From assembly GCF_022695515.1 (NCBI RefSeq), contig NZ_JALDPT010000015.1, forward strand, positions 1-64,000: DNA of 64,000 nucleotides. Direction: 5' to 3'. Positions within the stretch are counted from its first letter, which is position 1. Every line of letters starts with the position of its first letter. Source of the DNA: Phenylobacterium aquaticum (GTDB taxonomy: Bacteria; Pseudomonadota; Alphaproteobacteria; Caulobacterales; Caulobacteraceae). The position numbers and the translations under genes are program-made. The notes below the pieces were generated by a model. The model ran no database searches. It saw only the letters and a program-made list of their open reading frames with translations, and had not been told where the DNA came from. Of this stretch, positions 45,056 to 55,222 are shown piece after piece.

Positions 45056-45280
45056 GAGCTCAACCTCCAATCACAACGATTGGGCACATTGCAATCTCTC
45101 GCCAGACAAATCAAGAACACAATAGGAACACACAAGGCTCAACAGCGACGAGCGCGGCGCCCAGCCTGGCGCGCCTGGACAAGACGTTACGCATAGTGCG
45201 CGCCATGGTCGCACCATGACGAAGTTCACCCGCCATTAGGGCCTGGCCCGACACCCTCCCAGACATAGAGGAGATCATCC

Positions 45281-45673
45281 GTGCAAACCTCGGCCGAACA
45301 AGCCACGCCATTGGAGGCCAGCGCCGCGACCATGTTCGAGGTCCTGGCCTGGGAGATTGAACTGGCGGGCGCCCGCTGCATCTTCCTCGACACCCTGATC
45401 GGAGAGCTGATGGACACTATGCCCCCGAGCCAGCGCGCCAAGCTCGGCGAGGGCCTCCATGCGGTGGACCTGCTCGCACAGCACCTCACGAGCCTGTCGG
45501 CCTTCGCCCGCAAGATCAGCGAGGACGTTCCTGCTGGCGTGTCCGCCCCGGTCTCCCCCGCCCTTGCCGAGATCACCCTCGGCGCGCTCGCCGATCGCAT
45601 GTCGACCTCCTTCGGCGGCGAAGAACGTGCCGCTGAGACCGAAATCGCACCCAGCGACCTGGATCTCTTCTAG
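45281..45673 (+). CDS. Hypothetical helical protein upstream of a response regulator
   Basis: 130 residues from GTG 45281, with AGAGGAG upstream. All helical: MFEVLAWEIELAGARCIFLD, then LGEGLHAVDLLAQHLTSLSA and an acidic tail ending SDLDLF. It ends 41 bp before the response regulator. The shape could suit a histidine-phosphotransfer-like or phosphatase-like partner, but no phospho-His motif was identified. Family unknown. Confidence 0.6.
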   Translation: MQTSAEQATPLEASAATMFEVLAWEIELAGARCIFLDTLIGELMDTMPPSQRAKLGEGLHAVDLLAQHLTSLSAFARKISEDVPAGVSAPVSPALAEITLGALADRMSTSFGGEERAAETEIAPSDLDLF

Positions 45674-45714
45674 CCGGGCGAACCGGGACGCGACGTTCAA
45701 TGGAGGTGTCCGTC

Positions 45715-46146
45715 ATGCACTTCGATACCCGAGGCTTGAAGGTCATGATCGCCGAGAACGATCGAGCGATCCTGGAGCTCCTGCAAATCCGGCTGAATCT
45801 CGTGGGCTTTCACACGTGCATCGCCCGCAGCGGCCCAATGGCACTGGAGACCCTGCGGACCTTCCGTCCGGCTGCCCTGGTCCTGGACCTCAACCTTCCG
45901 GAACTCGACGGATTCGGCCTCCTGCAGGCGATCAATCCACGCGGCGAGCGGCTGCCGTTTCCCACCCTGGTCATGGCTCGCAAGCTGGCCGTCGAGGATA
46001 TTCAGCGCGCCGTCCGGCTTGGCGCCCGCGATTGCATGGCCAAGCCGTTTAGCGGAGCCGACATTCTAGAGCGCATCCAGCGGCTGCTACGCAGGCCAGC
46101 TCCATCTGCGCCGAGTTCGCCCGCGCACGCGACCGCCTACGTATAG
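45715..46146 (+). CDS. Single-domain response regulator
   Basis: 143 residues from ATG 45715, which follows GGAGGTG. It is a receiver domain with the acidic pair in MIAENDRAIL, the phospho-Asp in LVLDLNLPELDGF and the Lys of CMAKPFSGADI. The tail after the receiver is a short unstructured piece, so it has no output domain. It probably relays phosphate among the kinases of this block or acts by protein contact. Confidence 0.85.
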   Translation: MHFDTRGLKVMIAENDRAILELLQIRLNLVGFHTCIARSGPMALETLRTFRPAALVLDLNLPELDGFGLLQAINPRGERLPFPTLVMARKLAVEDIQRAVRLGARDCMAKPFSGADILERIQRLLRRPAPSAPSSPAHATAYV

Positions 46147-46353
46147 GCGACCAGCGCCATGGCAGTCCGCAAGATAGGCGCAGCGCCTTCTCGGAGCGGC
46201 TCGCGTCTCTCCGCGAACATGCGCCAAATGCGCGCACTCGGGGAGAATCGGAGGCGCCCGCCCGTCAGGGCCATCGTCTTAAACCCGATCTTCACCCGCG
46301 CTCGCCAAGGTGGTCAACGGTTCTGTCGCCGACCGAGGGAAGAGCACGAGGTC

Positions 46354-48750
46354 ATGTTTCAAGTCTATACGTGCCTTACGCGGGCTCATGACTTCCGCCT
46401 GGTGGTGTTGGCGGCCCTGGTTTGCCTGCTAACGGCGTCAACGGCGATGGGACTGCTACGCAGACTCTCGAAGGTCGAGGGCGCCTCGCGCCTAGGATGG
46501 CTCATCACCGCCGCCGCCGTCACCGGGGAAGGCGTCTGGGCCACGCATTTCGTCGCGATGCTCGCTTTCCGGCCGGGCCTCCACACCGGCTATGATCTGG
46601 CGGAAACCTTGATGTCCCTGGTCGTCGCGATCGGCCTCTTCGGGATCGGCTTCCAGATCTCCCACACCCGGCGTATGCCCGCGCGGTCATGGATCGGCGG
46701 CGCCTTCGTGGGCGGCGCTGTGGGCGCCATGCACTATCTCGGCATGGCGGCCTTCCGGATCGAGGGCGAGCTGCTGTGGGACCCGGGCCTGGTCGCCTTG
46801 TCCCTGGGCCTCGGAACGACGTTCAGCGCCCTCGCATTTGCGATCCAACAGGATGAGCCACGCCTTCGGGGCCGCATCGCCGCGATCTTGTCGCTCACGC
46901 TTGGCATCTGCGGATTACACTTCACCGGGATGGGCGCCGTCACGATCTTGCCCGACGCCTCCGTGCATCTGCCTCCGACGGTCATCCCAACGGATTTCCT
47001 CGCCGTCTGGGTGGCCGGCGGCGCGGCGGCCCTTCTGCTCCTGAGCGCCGTAGCGCTTTCCGTGGAACATCAGCAGCGCCGCGGCGAACAGCGGCGGATG
47101 CGTGAACTCGCCGACGCGGCCGTGGAAGGTCTCGCCATTTGCGATGACGCGATCATCACGACCGCGAACGCCAGCCTCGCGCGCATGATCGGCCTGCCGG
47201 CGACGGACCTCGTCGGACAGCCGTTCGCGAGCCTATTCCTGGACGCGGCGGTTTCGGACCGCGCCGACTTGGAGCATGGCCATCGCCTGGAACGCCACCT
47301 GCAGGGGGCCGAAGGCGAACGCGTGCCGGTCGAGTTGATCGCCCAGAAGATGAGCTTCGACGGCCAGGCGCGTCTCGGCGTGGCCGTTCGGGATCTGCGC
47401 GACCGTGTCGCGGCCGAGACCCAGATCCGCTTCCTCGCTCATCACGATGGACTGACCCAGCTACCCAACCGAGCGCGCTTTCATGAGCAGCTCAATCTGG
47501 AACTTCAGCGCCACCGGCGCAGGGACGACGGGTTCGCGGTCCTCTGTCTCGACCTCGACCGCTTCAAGCAGGTGAATGACGTGTTCGGGCACGCCGCCGG
47601 CGACCTCGTGCTCTCCGAGGTCGCCACGCGGATCTCGCGAACCCTCGGCGACGAGGACTTCCTCGCCCGGCTCGGCGGCGATGAATTCGCCATCATCCGC
47701 CTCGCGCCATGCCGACCAGCGGATCTTGCCGCGCTCTGCGGGGCGATCATCGACGCGATCGCGCCGGAAATCGCCCTGGACGCGCAGACGACGCTGGTTG
47801 GCGTCAGCATCGGCATCGCCCTCTATCCCAGCGACGGCGATACGGCCGCGACCCTGGTCCGCAATGCGGACGCCGCGCTCTATCGCGCCAAGGAAGACGG
47901 CCGTGGCGTCTACCGGTTCTTCGAGGCCGCGCTCGGCGCCCAGATGCGCGAGCGCCTCGCCCTGGAATTTGATCTGCGGCACGCCCTTGTCCGCAACGAG
48001 CTCAAGGTCGTCTACCAGCCCCAGAGCTCCCTCATCAGCCAAGAGGTTTTCGGGTTCGAAGCGCTGGTGCGATGGAACCATCGCACGCGCGGGGCGGTGC
48101 CCCCCGCCGACTTCATCCCGGTCGCCGAAGAGACGGGCCTGATCATGCCGATCGGGGACTGGGTGCTGCGCGAAGCGTGCGCCGAGGCGGCGAGCTGGCC
48201 GAACCCGCTGCAGATGGCCGTCAACCTATCCGCGGTCCAGCTCCGCTCGCCCACCTTGCCCCGGCGGGTGCATGAGATCCTGCTGGAAACCGGCCTCGCC
48301 GCCGAGCGCCTGGAACTCGAAGTGACCGAGACCGCCCTCATCGAGGATTTCAACCAGGCGCTCCACACCCTACGCCAGCTGAAGGCGCTTGGCGTCAAGA
48401 TCGCCATGGACGACTTCGGCACCGGCTACTCGTCGCTCTCGAACCTCCGCGCATTCCCGTTCGACAAGATCAAGATCGACCAGTCCTTCATCCGTCACGT
48501 GCATGACAATGCGCAGGCCGCGACGATCGTGCGCGCCATCCTCGGGCTCGGACGCGGGCTTAATCTCAAGGTGCTCGCCGAGGGCGTCGAGACCGCCGAG
48601 GAGCTGGCGTTCCTGCGTCAGGAACTCTGCGGCGAAGCGCAGGGCTATCTGTTCGGCCGCCCGGGCGACATCGATGACTTCGCATCGCTGGTCGGGCGAA
48701 ATCTCGCGCCGGACCGCCACGACCGGCCATTCCAAGCACAAGGCGCGTGA
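46354..48750 (+). CDS. MHYT-PAS-GGDEF-EAL cyclic-di-GMP signalling protein
   Basis: 798 residues from ATG 46354. The N-terminal MHYT sensor has seven helices and the three motifs WATHFVAMLAF, AMHYLGMAAF and GLHFTGMGAV, thought to bind a metal or gas. A PAS-like region follows (DAAVEGLAICDDAIITTANA). GGDEF is intact (RLGGDEFAII). EAL is intact (FGFEALVRW, then MDDFGTGYSSLSNL). So it could both make and break c-di-GMP. Upstream starts lack a ribosome site. It links the island to the choice between motile and sessile life. Confidence 0.92.
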   Translation: MFQVYTCLTRAHDFRLVVLAALVCLLTASTAMGLLRRLSKVEGASRLGWLITAAAVTGEGVWATHFVAMLAFRPGLHTGYDLAETLMSLVVAIGLFGIGFQISHTRRMPARSWIGGAFVGGAVGAMHYLGMAAFRIEGELLWDPGLVALSLGLGTTFSALAFAIQQDEPRLRGRIAAILSLTLGICGLHFTGMGAVTILPDASVHLPPTVIPTDFLAVWVAGGAAALLLLSAVALSVEHQQRRGEQRRMRELADAAVEGLAICDDAIITTANASLARMIGLPATDLVGQPFASLFLDAAVSDRADLEHGHRLERHLQGAEGERVPVELIAQKMSFDGQARLGVAVRDLRDRVAAETQIRFLAHHDGLTQLPNRARFHEQLNLELQRHRRRDDGFAVLCLDLDRFKQVNDVFGHAAGDLVLSEVATRISRTLGDEDFLARLGGDEFAIIRLAPCRPADLAALCGAIIDAIAPEIALDAQTTLVGVSIGIALYPSDGDTAATLVRNADAALYRAKEDGRGVYRFFEAALGAQMRERLALEFDLRHALVRNELKVVYQPQSSLISQEVFGFEALVRWNHRTRGAVPPADFIPVAEETGLIMPIGDWVLREACAEAASWPNPLQMAVNLSAVQLRSPTLPRRVHEILLETGLAAERLELEVTETALIEDFNQALHTLRQLKALGVKIAMDDFGTGYSSLSNLRAFPFDKIKIDQSFIRHVHDNAQAATIVRAILGLGRGLNLKVLAEGVETAEELAFLRQELCGEAQGYLFGRPGDIDDFASLVGRNLAPDRHDRPFQAQGA

Positions 48751-48816
48751 CGACGGGTCGCGTCGCCTACGTACAGCAGGCGCGATAGAGTTCGCGCCGA
48801 GGGAGATTTGGATACC

Positions 48817-50040
48817 ATGACAGCCATCGCCTGTCTCCGCATAGCCGTTGGCGATCATCCGGGCGCCGAGTCCGACCGCATGGCGGCCATCGTCGCCAAG
48901 GTCGCGGGAGCCTATCTGGAATCCACCTGGATGTGGCCGCGCCGGTCGGGCCTCGTCGCGCCGTTCTCCTTCGTGCTGGTCGATCCCCGGGCCCGGCGCC
49001 TCGATGCCCGCGAGCTGCAGGCGCTGGCCCGGGACCTCCAGGGCAAGCTGTTCGGCGTGCAGGGCGAGGGCGAAGTCAGCCTGCTGCTCTTCGAGGGCGA
49101 TCAGGCCGAGGTGATGCGGTTCGCCGGCTCCCATCGCGCGCAGCTGCAGGCCCTGCTCGACGGCGAGGATGACGGCGGCTTCCCCGGCCGCATCTGCAAG
49201 ATCACCCCGGACGGCGTGGAGAGCCTCGCGCCGCCCGGCGGACCGGTGGATGGCGAAGCGCTCGACGGGCCTCACGGGGCCTCGACACCGAGGAAGCCGC
49301 GCACGGGATGGTGGGGCATCTACTATCTGGCCAAGGAGGCGTTCGTCGGCGCTGGCGCCGCGGTACGCGCAAGCGACAAGAGCCCCTTGGCGGAACACGC
49401 CGCCAAGCCCTACGGCCTCGAACACGACTTGCTCTGCCTCGAAGCGGCTCGCGATCTGCTTGAGTCCTGCCCGCAGGGCTATCTGTTCATGCCGTTCGAC
49501 TTCTCGACCATCGTGCGGCCCTCGGCCCGTGCGACGATCAAGGAGGCGCTGAACACCCTCCCGTCAAGCCAGCGCGCGCGGCTGGCGGCGACCATCCTGA
49601 ACGTGCCGCGCGAGCCCTCCCATGGCGCCCTGGCTCAGATCAACAGCCTGATGCGCCCCCATGTCGCCTTCCTCGACCTGCACGTGAGCGATCCCGCGTT
49701 CCGGATCGACATCCTGCCGGCCGGGGCCGCGACCAGCGTGACCCTCACGCTCGAAGGCGAGGACGAATTGGGGCGGCTCGCTACCATCCGCCGCTTCCTC
49801 GCGCAGCAGCCCGCCTATAAGGCCAAGCGGGTCTGGGTCGGGGTCACCGACCTCATGAGCGCCCGGGAAGTGGACGTCTGCCGGCTGCAGAACGCGCCCT
49901 TCCTGAGCGGCCCCGCCGTGTCGGACCTGCTCTCCCTGCCCGTCCACGACCTCGCCTGCGCACCGGATCACCTGCCCTATCGGGAGAGCGGCGTAGGCGG
50001 CTTCGAGCTCAGCGAGGCGCGATTGGGACTCGCCTCCTAG
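48817..50040 (+). CDS. Large hypothetical protein, possibly a degenerate EAL-type regulator
   Basis: 407 residues from ATG 48817 after AGGGAG. The N-terminal 110 residues are alpha/beta (FSFVLVDPRARRLDARELQA). The C-terminal half, with FMPFDFSTIVRPSARATIKE and LRPHVAFLDLHVSDPAF-like strands (in fact LMRPHVAFLDLHVSDPAFRI), faintly resembles an EAL barrel without its catalytic residues. The similarity is weak. It follows the c-di-GMP gene and precedes the HWE kinase, in the same direction. Function is unknown. Confidence 0.55.
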   Translation: MTAIACLRIAVGDHPGAESDRMAAIVAKVAGAYLESTWMWPRRSGLVAPFSFVLVDPRARRLDARELQALARDLQGKLFGVQGEGEVSLLLFEGDQAEVMRFAGSHRAQLQALLDGEDDGGFPGRICKITPDGVESLAPPGGPVDGEALDGPHGASTPRKPRTGWWGIYYLAKEAFVGAGAAVRASDKSPLAEHAAKPYGLEHDLLCLEAARDLLESCPQGYLFMPFDFSTIVRPSARATIKEALNTLPSSQRARLAATILNVPREPSHGALAQINSLMRPHVAFLDLHVSDPAFRIDILPAGAATSVTLTLEGEDELGRLATIRRFLAQQPAYKAKRVWVGVTDLMSAREVDVCRLQNAPFLSGPAVSDLLSLPVHDLACAPDHLPYRESGVGGFELSEARLGLAS

Positions 50041-50296
50041 GCCGGCGCGGCGGGTGCGCCTCGGATCCTCCGGCGCCGGATCGCCAAACCGCCGGAGGCC
50101 GGTTCGCGAGTCTGCCGCTCGCTCGGCCCGCGACGGGCGTCGATCAGCCCGCGAGGCGGCCATTGACTTGATCGCGCGCAGGGCGTCTCTTCACGCTGCG
50201 GCAATCTATGGTCGAAGGTACGCCGCGCACACCGATGCCTGAGATTCGGCGCCGTGCCGCGCTCGTCCCAGGCGCGCGCAGCAGGCGATAGGCGTC

Positions 50297-53113
50297 ATGA
50301 GCGATAGCATCGGCCGTGCCGATCCGAGCCTGGACTATCGCCTGATCTTCGAGGGCGCGCCGACGCCCTATCTGCTGCTCAGGCCGGACCCGCCCCGGTT
50401 CTCGATCCTCGCCGTCAACGATGCCTACCTATCCGCCACCGGAACCGCGCGCGCCGCGCTGGTGGGGAAGGGTCTGTTCGAGGCCTTCCCGGACAATCCG
50501 AATGATGCCTCGTCGAGCGGGGTCAGCGACCTGCGCGCGTCGCTGGACCGGGCGCTCCGCGATCGCACGCCCGACGCCATGGGCGTCCAGAAGTACGATA
50601 TTCCGCGGCATGACGGGTCCGGCGAATTCGAGGCGCGCTACTGGAGTCCGGTCAACACCCCGATCCCCGATGGCCAGGGCCAGGTCGCCTATCTGCTCCA
50701 TCGGGTCCAGGACGTCACCGCCTTCATGCAGGCGCGGGAAGCCGGCGGAGCCCAATCGCCCCCGAGCGGGGCCCGCGGACCGGCGGAAGCCGTCGAAGCG
50801 GAGGTGCTCCGGGCCGGCGCGGCGCTCAAGGACGCCAACCGGCAGCTGAAGCACGCCGGCGAGGAGCTGGCGCGGGTCAACGAGAAGCTCCGCCAGGCCG
50901 ACCAGGCCAAGAGCGAATTCTTCGCCAACGTCTCCCATGAGCTGAGGACCCCGCTGACCCTCATCCTGGGGCCGCTCGACGGTCTGATCGCGCAGGCCGA
51001 GGCCGATCGCTCCGGGGCCGATAAGGAACGCCTGCAGATCGCGCGACGCAACGCCCGCCGCCTGCTGCGCCTCGTGAACGCCTTGCTGGATTTCTCGCGC
51101 CTGGAAGCCGGACGCGACCCCGGTCGGCGGGAGCCGACGGATCTTGCGGCCTTCACCGCCGAGCTGACCAGCAGCTTCGCCTCGGCGTTCGAGCGCGCCA
51201 ATCTCTCCCTCGTCGTCGACTGCCCGCCGCTCTCGGGGCCGATGCTCGTGGCGCGCGACGCGTGGGAGAAGATCGTCCTGAACCTGGTCTCCAACGCGTA
51301 CAAGTTCACGCCGTCCGGCGGCGTCACGGTGCGCCTGTCAGAATCCGACGGCCAGGTTCGGCTGCGCGTCGAGGACACGGGCATCGGCATCGCGCCGGAG
51401 GACCGGGACGCGGTCTTCGAGCGGTTCCGCCGCATCGACGGCCGGCCGGGCCGGGGGCACGAAGGGTCCGGCATCGGGCTGGCGTTGGTCAGGGACCTGG
51501 CCGCCGCCTGCGGCGGTTCCGTCGCGATCGAGAGCGCGCTTGGCCGGGGCAGCGCCTTCCTCGTGACGCTGCCGAGCGAGATGAGACCGAGCGCACCGCA
51601 TGATGCGGCCGAGCCAGAGTCCGCGTCGCTGCCGCCCGCGCGGCGTGCATGGCCCTTCGAGGACGAGGACGCCGAGGACGCGCTGCCTGCCCCTGCGCCC
51701 GAGATCGGCGGCGCGCGCGTCCTCCTGGTCGATGACAACCCGGACATGCGCTCCTACCTGGCCCGCGTCCTCCTCGACGCCGGCCATGCGGTCGTCGTCG
51801 CCTCGAACGTCGAGCAGGCCTTGCGCCTCGCGGCGGGCGACGAGCTTCCCGACCTGGTCCTGACCGACGTGATGATGCCGGGCGGTCCCGACGGCTTCGC
51901 GCTCCTGAGCGCACTGCGGACCCATCCGCGCACAGAGACCTTGCCCGTGCTTCTGTTGTCAGCCCGTGCAGGTGACGCGGCGCGCATCGAGGGCTTGGCG
52001 GCAGGGGCCGACGACTATCTGGTGAAGCCCTTCGGCGTGCGCGAGCTGCTGGCCCGGATCGAGGGGGCGATCCGCCTCGCCCGCCTGCGCGCTAGGGCGG
52101 CGGAGCGGGAGCGGGAGCTGGAAGCCGCTCAGGCCAGCGCCAAGCTGGGCTTCGCGATGGAGGCCGCCGGCATGGGCGAGGTGGTCGTCGACATGCGCGA
52201 CGGCCGGGTGCTGCACACGCCGGGCTTCGCGCGGCTCTTCGGCCATCCCTCGTCGACGACCCTCTCTCTCGAACAGATTCGAGCCGGCTATCACCCCGAG
52301 GATCAGGCGCGGGTGGAACGCGAGCGGAACGAAGCGCTCGACGGGACCGGCCAGGTCATGACGATCGAGCACCGCGTGCGATGGCCAGACGGGTCGGTCC
52401 ATTGGCTCAGCGGGCGGGGACGGATCGCCAGGGACGCGGCCGGCATCCCCGGCGAGGTGACGGCAGTCTATCTCGACGTGACCGAGCGCCGCGAGGCTGA
52501 GGAGCGCCAGCGCCTCCTGATCGACGAGCTCAATCACCGCGTGAAGAACACCCTGGCGGCGGTGCAATCCATCGCCTTGCTGAGCCGCCGGGGCGGGCAG
52601 TCGGCCTCAGCGGGCGACCAGGATTTCGAGGGCCGCCTCGTCACCCTGGCCAGCGCCCATGACCTCCTGACCGCGGCGTCTTGGACCGGCGCCATGCTGG
52701 AAGATATCCTGTCGCGGATCCTCGCCCCCTATCGGCTCGTCGGCGGCGCGGCTCGGATTTCCCTCGATGGCCCGCCTATCCGGCTCAGCGCCAATGCGGC
52801 CGTGACCCTGAGCATGGCCTTCCACGAGCTGGCCACCAACGCGGCCAAGTATGGCGCCTTCTCGACGGACGCCGGCCGCCTCGACATCGCGTGGACCCGC
52901 GACGAGCGAACCGCGCCGGAGACCCTCGACCTCGCCTGGGCCGAGCGCGGCGGACCGCCCGTCTCGCCGCCGGTCCGCCGCGGCTTCGGGTCCCGCCTGC
53001 TCGAACGGGGCCTCGCGCGAGAGATCGGCGGCCAGGTGGAGCTCGATTTCCGCGCGGATGGCCTCAGGTGCGGCATGCGCATTCCGATGACCCACAAGGT
53101 AGCGCTCGGATGA
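50297..53113 (+). CDS. Double sensor kinase: PAS-HisKA-HATPase-REC-PAS-HWE/HisKA2 kinase
   Basis: 938 residues. PAS (about 10-140), a coiled coil, then HisKA with FANVSHELRTPLTLILGPLD and HATPase with VEDTGIGIAPEDRDAVFERF. The receiver has LVDDNPDMRSYL and the phospho-Asp in LVLTDVMMPGGPDGF. A second PAS (about 620-735) leads to a HisKA2/HWE-type kinase: LIDELNHRVKNTLAAVQSIA and ELATNAAKYGAFS. Two kinase modules of different classes in one chain is unusual. Its stop overlaps the next response regulator start (53110), so they act as a pair. The 256-bp gap upstream has no gene. Confidence 0.9.
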   Translation: MSDSIGRADPSLDYRLIFEGAPTPYLLLRPDPPRFSILAVNDAYLSATGTARAALVGKGLFEAFPDNPNDASSSGVSDLRASLDRALRDRTPDAMGVQKYDIPRHDGSGEFEARYWSPVNTPIPDGQGQVAYLLHRVQDVTAFMQAREAGGAQSPPSGARGPAEAVEAEVLRAGAALKDANRQLKHAGEELARVNEKLRQADQAKSEFFANVSHELRTPLTLILGPLDGLIAQAEADRSGADKERLQIARRNARRLLRLVNALLDFSRLEAGRDPGRREPTDLAAFTAELTSSFASAFERANLSLVVDCPPLSGPMLVARDAWEKIVLNLVSNAYKFTPSGGVTVRLSESDGQVRLRVEDTGIGIAPEDRDAVFERFRRIDGRPGRGHEGSGIGLALVRDLAAACGGSVAIESALGRGSAFLVTLPSEMRPSAPHDAAEPESASLPPARRAWPFEDEDAEDALPAPAPEIGGARVLLVDDNPDMRSYLARVLLDAGHAVVVASNVEQALRLAAGDELPDLVLTDVMMPGGPDGFALLSALRTHPRTETLPVLLLSARAGDAARIEGLAAGADDYLVKPFGVRELLARIEGAIRLARLRARAAERERELEAAQASAKLGFAMEAAGMGEVVVDMRDGRVLHTPGFARLFGHPSSTTLSLEQIRAGYHPEDQARVERERNEALDGTGQVMTIEHRVRWPDGSVHWLSGRGRIARDAAGIPGEVTAVYLDVTERREAEERQRLLIDELNHRVKNTLAAVQSIALLSRRGGQSASAGDQDFEGRLVTLASAHDLLTAASWTGAMLEDILSRILAPYRLVGGAARISLDGPPIRLSANAAVTLSMAFHELATNAAKYGAFSTDAGRLDIAWTRDERTAPETLDLAWAERGGPPVSPPVRRGFGSRLLERGLAREIGGQVELDFRADGLRCGMRIPMTHKVALG

Positions 53114-53496
53114 CCTATTCCGCCTCGCCCGTCATCGGCCTGCGCGTCTTCATCGTCGAGGATGAGACCCTGATCGCCTTGATGCTTGAGACGATGCTCG
53201 AAGAGCTCGGCTGCATCGTGCTCGGAGTCGCCGGAAGCGTGGCGGAGGCGCTTCGCTCGCTTGACGGCCCCGCCGCGCAGGCGGACGCGGCCATCCTGGA
53301 TATCAATATCGGCGGCGAGAAGGTCTATCCGGTCGCCGATGCGCTCGGCGAGCGGGGCGTCCCCTACCTGTTCGCGACCGGATATGGGCGCGAGGGCCTG
53401 GGCGAGCTCTATCCCCGCCGCATCGTGCTCCCGAAGCCCTACACGCAGGGCGTGCTCGCCCAGGCGCTCGTCGAGCTGCGGGCTCAGTCGGGCTAG
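53110..53496 (+). CDS. Single-domain response regulator paired with the HWE kinase
   Basis: 128 residues; ATG 53110 overlaps the kinase stop by 4 bp. Receiver domain with FIVEDETLIALML, the phospho-Asp in AAILDINIGGEKV and the Lys in RIVLPKPYTQG. No output domain follows. This is the usual receiver partner for HWE/HisKA2 kinases in alphaproteobacteria. Confidence 0.9.
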   Translation: MTYSASPVIGLRVFIVEDETLIALMLETMLEELGCIVLGVAGSVAEALRSLDGPAAQADAAILDINIGGEKVYPVADALGERGVPYLFATGYGREGLGELYPRRIVLPKPYTQGVLAQALVELRAQSG

Positions 53497-53600
53497 CCGC
53501 GGGCGTCAGGCCCGCGAGCGCCGGCGCTCGCGGGCACATGAAGGATTCCTATCCCGCGCGATCGCGTGTAGGCTGGCGTCCTGCCGCTCGGATCACGCTT

Positions 53601-55016
53601 ATGGTCGATCAGCCACGCCAACCGGCCTTCTCCCGCGACGCGGTCGAGACCATGCGGAGGCTGGAGGGCATCGTCGCCTCGGCGATGGACGGGATCATCA
53701 CCGTCAACGACGCCCACCGCATCATCCTGTTCAATCCGGCCGCTGAGCACATGTTCGGCCTCCCCGCAGCGGAGGCGCTGGGCCGGCCGATTTCCGACTT
53801 CATCCCCGACCGCTATCGCGGCGCGCACGCCGCCCATATCCGACGCTTCGCCGAGACCGGCGCGACGACGCGGCGGATGGGATCATTGGGCGACATCAGC
53901 GGGCTGCGCGCCAATGGCGAGGAGTTCCCGATCGAAGCCTCCATCTCGCAGGTCGAGGTCGGCGGCGCGCGGATCGCGACCGTGATCCTGCGGGACATCA
54001 CGGAGCGGAAGGCGAACGAGGAGGCGCGCCACCTCCTGGCCCGGGAAATCGATCACCGGGCCAAGAACGCCCTGGCCGTAGTTCAGGCCCTCGTCTCACT
54101 GACCCGGGCCGGGACCAAGGAGGAATTCGTCGAGGCCGTCCGGGGCCGCGTGTCCGCGCTCGGCCGCGCCCATTCCTTGCTGGCGCAGAGCCGCTGGGAG
54201 GGAGCGAATCTCGCCCGGATCATCGCCGACGAGACGGAGCCCTATCCGAGGCCGGGCCAGATTCACGTCGAAGGGCCGGGCATCGTGCTCAGCGCCAACG
54301 CCGTTCAGCCGGTGAGCCTGCTGATCCACGAGCTGGCGACCAACGCCATCAAGTATGGCGCGCTGTCCGTCGACCGCGGCCATGTCCACATCCGCCTGGG
54401 CATCCTGCCGGGGCAGGACCTGGAACTGAGCTGGACCGAGACGGGCGGGCCCGAGGTGCAGGAGCCGACTTCCAAGGGTTTCGGCTCCACGCTGGTGAGC
54501 GAGGTCGCGACGCGCCAATTGGCAGGAACGCTCAGGATGATTTGGCAGCCGGAGGGGATGCGGCTCGTCGCGACCTTCCCCCCGCGCACCTATCGGCTCG
54601 AAAGCCCGCCCGGCCCGAGGAGCGCCGATGAGCCCAAACCCCAGCCGCGCGAAAGCACAAGCGGAGGACGAGTGCTCGTCGTCGAGGACGAAACCTTGAT
54701 CGCGATGGAGCTCTGCAACGACCTGGCCGCGCTCGGCTGGGAGATCGTCGGGCCGGCCTCGACGATCCTGGAGGCCGGGCGCCTGCTCGCGGGGATACGC
54801 CTCCCGGACGTCGCGGTCCTCGACGTCAATCTGGGGGAAGGCCTCGTCTATCCCTTGGCCGAAGAGCTCCGCGCGCAAGGCGTGCCCCTCATATTCTGCA
54901 CCGGCTATGAGCAGCTCGACTATCCGGACCGGTATCGCGACTGCCCGATCATCCGCAAGCCGGTGAACCGGGGCGTGCTGGCCGACCAGCTGCGCCGGGT
55001 GCAGCGCGCGGCGTGA
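53601..55016 (+). CDS. PAS-HWE kinase-receiver protein
   Basis: 471 residues from ATG 53601. PAS (about 20-145, with RIILFNPAAEHMFG), then an HWE/HisKA2 kinase with LAREIDHRAKNALAVVQALV and ELATNAIKYGALS. A C-terminal receiver has VVEDETLIAMEL and the phospho-Asp in VAVLDVNLGEGLV. It has no membrane segment, so it should sense a cytoplasmic signal through PAS. The neighbouring receiver and this fusion are related. It is probably part of the same pathway. Confidence 0.88.
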   Translation: MVDQPRQPAFSRDAVETMRRLEGIVASAMDGIITVNDAHRIILFNPAAEHMFGLPAAEALGRPISDFIPDRYRGAHAAHIRRFAETGATTRRMGSLGDISGLRANGEEFPIEASISQVEVGGARIATVILRDITERKANEEARHLLAREIDHRAKNALAVVQALVSLTRAGTKEEFVEAVRGRVSALGRAHSLLAQSRWEGANLARIIADETEPYPRPGQIHVEGPGIVLSANAVQPVSLLIHELATNAIKYGALSVDRGHVHIRLGILPGQDLELSWTETGGPEVQEPTSKGFGSTLVSEVATRQLAGTLRMIWQPEGMRLVATFPPRTYRLESPPGPRSADEPKPQPRESTSGGRVLVVEDETLIAMELCNDLAALGWEIVGPASTILEAGRLLAGIRLPDVAVLDVNLGEGLVYPLAEELRAQGVPLIFCTGYEQLDYPDRYRDCPIIRKPVNRGVLADQLRRVQRAA

Positions 55017-55030
55017 GTTGCCTGCAGGCA

Positions 55031-55058
55031 CGGACCGGGCCCCGCGGCCGCCGGTCCG
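55031..55058 (+). terminator. Hairpin after the HWE kinase gene
   Basis: CGGACCGG (55031-55038) pairs with CCGGTCCG (55051-55058). It lies 15 bp after the stop and before the convergent winged-helix gene. No T-run follows, so it is only a candidate. Confidence 0.35.
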
Positions 55059-55222
55059 GCGGTCCGGCCTCGCCACGTGACGAGGGGCCCATCTGCTGAC
55101 TTGATCTCGACTGGCCGACGCTTGCGAGCCTCCGCCTGACCGTGTTCTATGCCCCGCGCTGACGCCTTCGAGGCCGCGATGATCACGACGTCGAGGCTCC
55201 CCACCCGGAGGCGTCGGCTCCC

